A stretch of 64,000 nt of DNA, from positions 434,001 to 498,000 of the forward strand of contig VZTG01001883.1 of NCBI GenBank assembly GCA_013397845.1, written 5' to 3'. Source of the stretch: Melanocharis versteri. Taxonomy: Eukaryota; Chordata; Aves; Passeriformes; Melanocharitidae. Of the stretch, positions 63,081 to 64,000 are shown piece by piece; position 1 is the stretch's first letter; every line of letters starts with the position of its first letter. Position numbers and translations under genes: made by a program. The notes under the pieces were generated by a model. That model was not told the origin of the DNA, made no database searches, and saw nothing but the letters and a program-made list of their open reading frames with translations.

Positions 63081-64000
63081 TCTGAGGGCTTACTTTTGCA
63101 TGTGGTCTACATGCAACTTATTTCATTGGGAAGAACAAAGGGAAGAAATTCCTTTTTCTGATATGTGTTTTTCTTGAACATTTACAGTTTAAAATTAAGC
63201 AATGTTGTGTAATTTTTAGTGTGCGTGCATTTTTAAGAAGTAGAAAAAAATCAACCCAACTAGGAACTTAAATTGCCAAGTTTTAACAGAATAAGTAAGT
63301 GTAGAGGAAAAGAACCTAACATCTTATTTTGATGTTTGGGGTTTTTTTTAAAGTGTGGTCTGTGGGGTCTTTACTTTTTAATATATTTCCAAGACTGAGA
63401 TATGGGCTAAAAAAACAGGACAGAAGGGTGGTCTACAAAGGAAATTTGTTGACTCCATGTAGCCTCACAGCCTTGTGTTCTGATGTCACAAGACTTCAAA
63501 TAGCATTAGTTAGGGCTTAAAGAAAAGATCTCCAAAACAGCCCCAAGAAAGAGTTTTTTGCAAGAATTCCTAGGGATGACTTGGTAGATGGTCTTTTGCC
63601 CCTTGAAGTGGTACTGATTCTGCTGGCCTTTGGGGATAAAGCACAGGCCTATTTCATGAGTGTTGGTGTTTGTAAAGATCTTCTGTCAGTTTTCACAATT
63701 GTAGATATGTTAAATCCAGGGTTCTGGTCTAGTTCCAATTTGAGGAGCTATTTTCTGCTTAGTTTCTGCAGCAGATTTGTATTGGCTGCGATCTCCTCCT
63801 CCATTTGCTGTGTTACATTTTCATGTTTGCTGAGCTTTTTTAAACAGCCACCACATTCCCCTTCTGTGTGTATTAAAAACTACTTCTGGAGTGGAACATG
63901 GCAGCACAATATTATACTTCACTTAAGAGGAGATGTGATAATGCTATAACAAATCAAAGCCACAGAAAGAAATTTAAGGTAGACAGAAACTAATTACTTA
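63081..64000. other. Non-genic end of window
   Basis: Nothing recognised. A 122-codon plus-strand frame at 63581-63949 shows hydrophobic stretches but starts at a non-ATG codon (TTG or GTG class) and has no known domain. Confidence 0.45.

Noticed and set aside
1..64000. CRISPR arrays, prokaryotic operons or defence systems
   Set aside because: Composition, stop density, retroelements and absence of long frames all point to vertebrate nuclear DNA; no regularly spaced direct repeats were seen.

Overview
The window is AT-leaning vertebrate nuclear DNA with long stop-rich stretches, few CpGs and scattered retroelement relics. I attribute it to a bird, most likely a neoavian species. The evidence is a 1.7-kb 5'-truncated CR1 LINE ending in the avian-type GATTCTGTGA tail, and two solo LTRs of a family I recognise from bird genomes (opening TGTCATGGG, closing in a CCAGCCAAAACCA block). 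The bird attribution and family names come from memory of consensus patterns, not a search.

I can support no functional protein-coding gene, exon, tRNA, rRNA or CRISPR array. The only recognisable protein homology is the broken CR1 reverse transcriptase at about 23.56-24.71 kb. Most other open frames are short, and the longest ones begin at TTG or GTG rather than ATG. The window is best read as a gene desert or the inside of a very large intron.

Layout: 1-6.9 kb is unannotated DNA with a T/G-rich block at 5.4-5.6 kb. A near-complete solo LTR lies at 6.93-7.47 kb. From 7.5 to 20.5 kb there is no gene, but there is a perfect 24-bp tandem duplication at 15.0 kb and a CpG-bearing patch with two good splice-donor sequences at 13.6-14.1 kb. 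At 20.5-20.9 kb an old CR1/L3-like 3' end abuts a MIR-like SINE. The main CR1 copy is at 23.56-25.25 kb. A second MIR-like SINE, on the minus strand, is at about 33.79-33.94 kb. A 5'-truncated LTR is at 38.44-38.86 kb, followed by a decayed inverted-repeat-rich element at 39.19-39.37 kb. A pyrimidine tract is at 45.35-45.53 kb. From 43 kb onward several AT-rich or locally CpG-bearing stretches resemble conserved non-coding elements (notably 47.56-47.88, 54.69-54.94, 56.24-56.52 and 62.78-63.08 kb). A pure (TTTTG)13 microsatellite lies at 58.92 kb.

I did not find an undescribed multi-gene system. The most useful leads are the putative conserved non-coding elements, the amniote-age repeats and the possible non-coding transcript start near 13.9 kb. 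All of these need alignment or RNA data that cannot be produced from the sequence alone.
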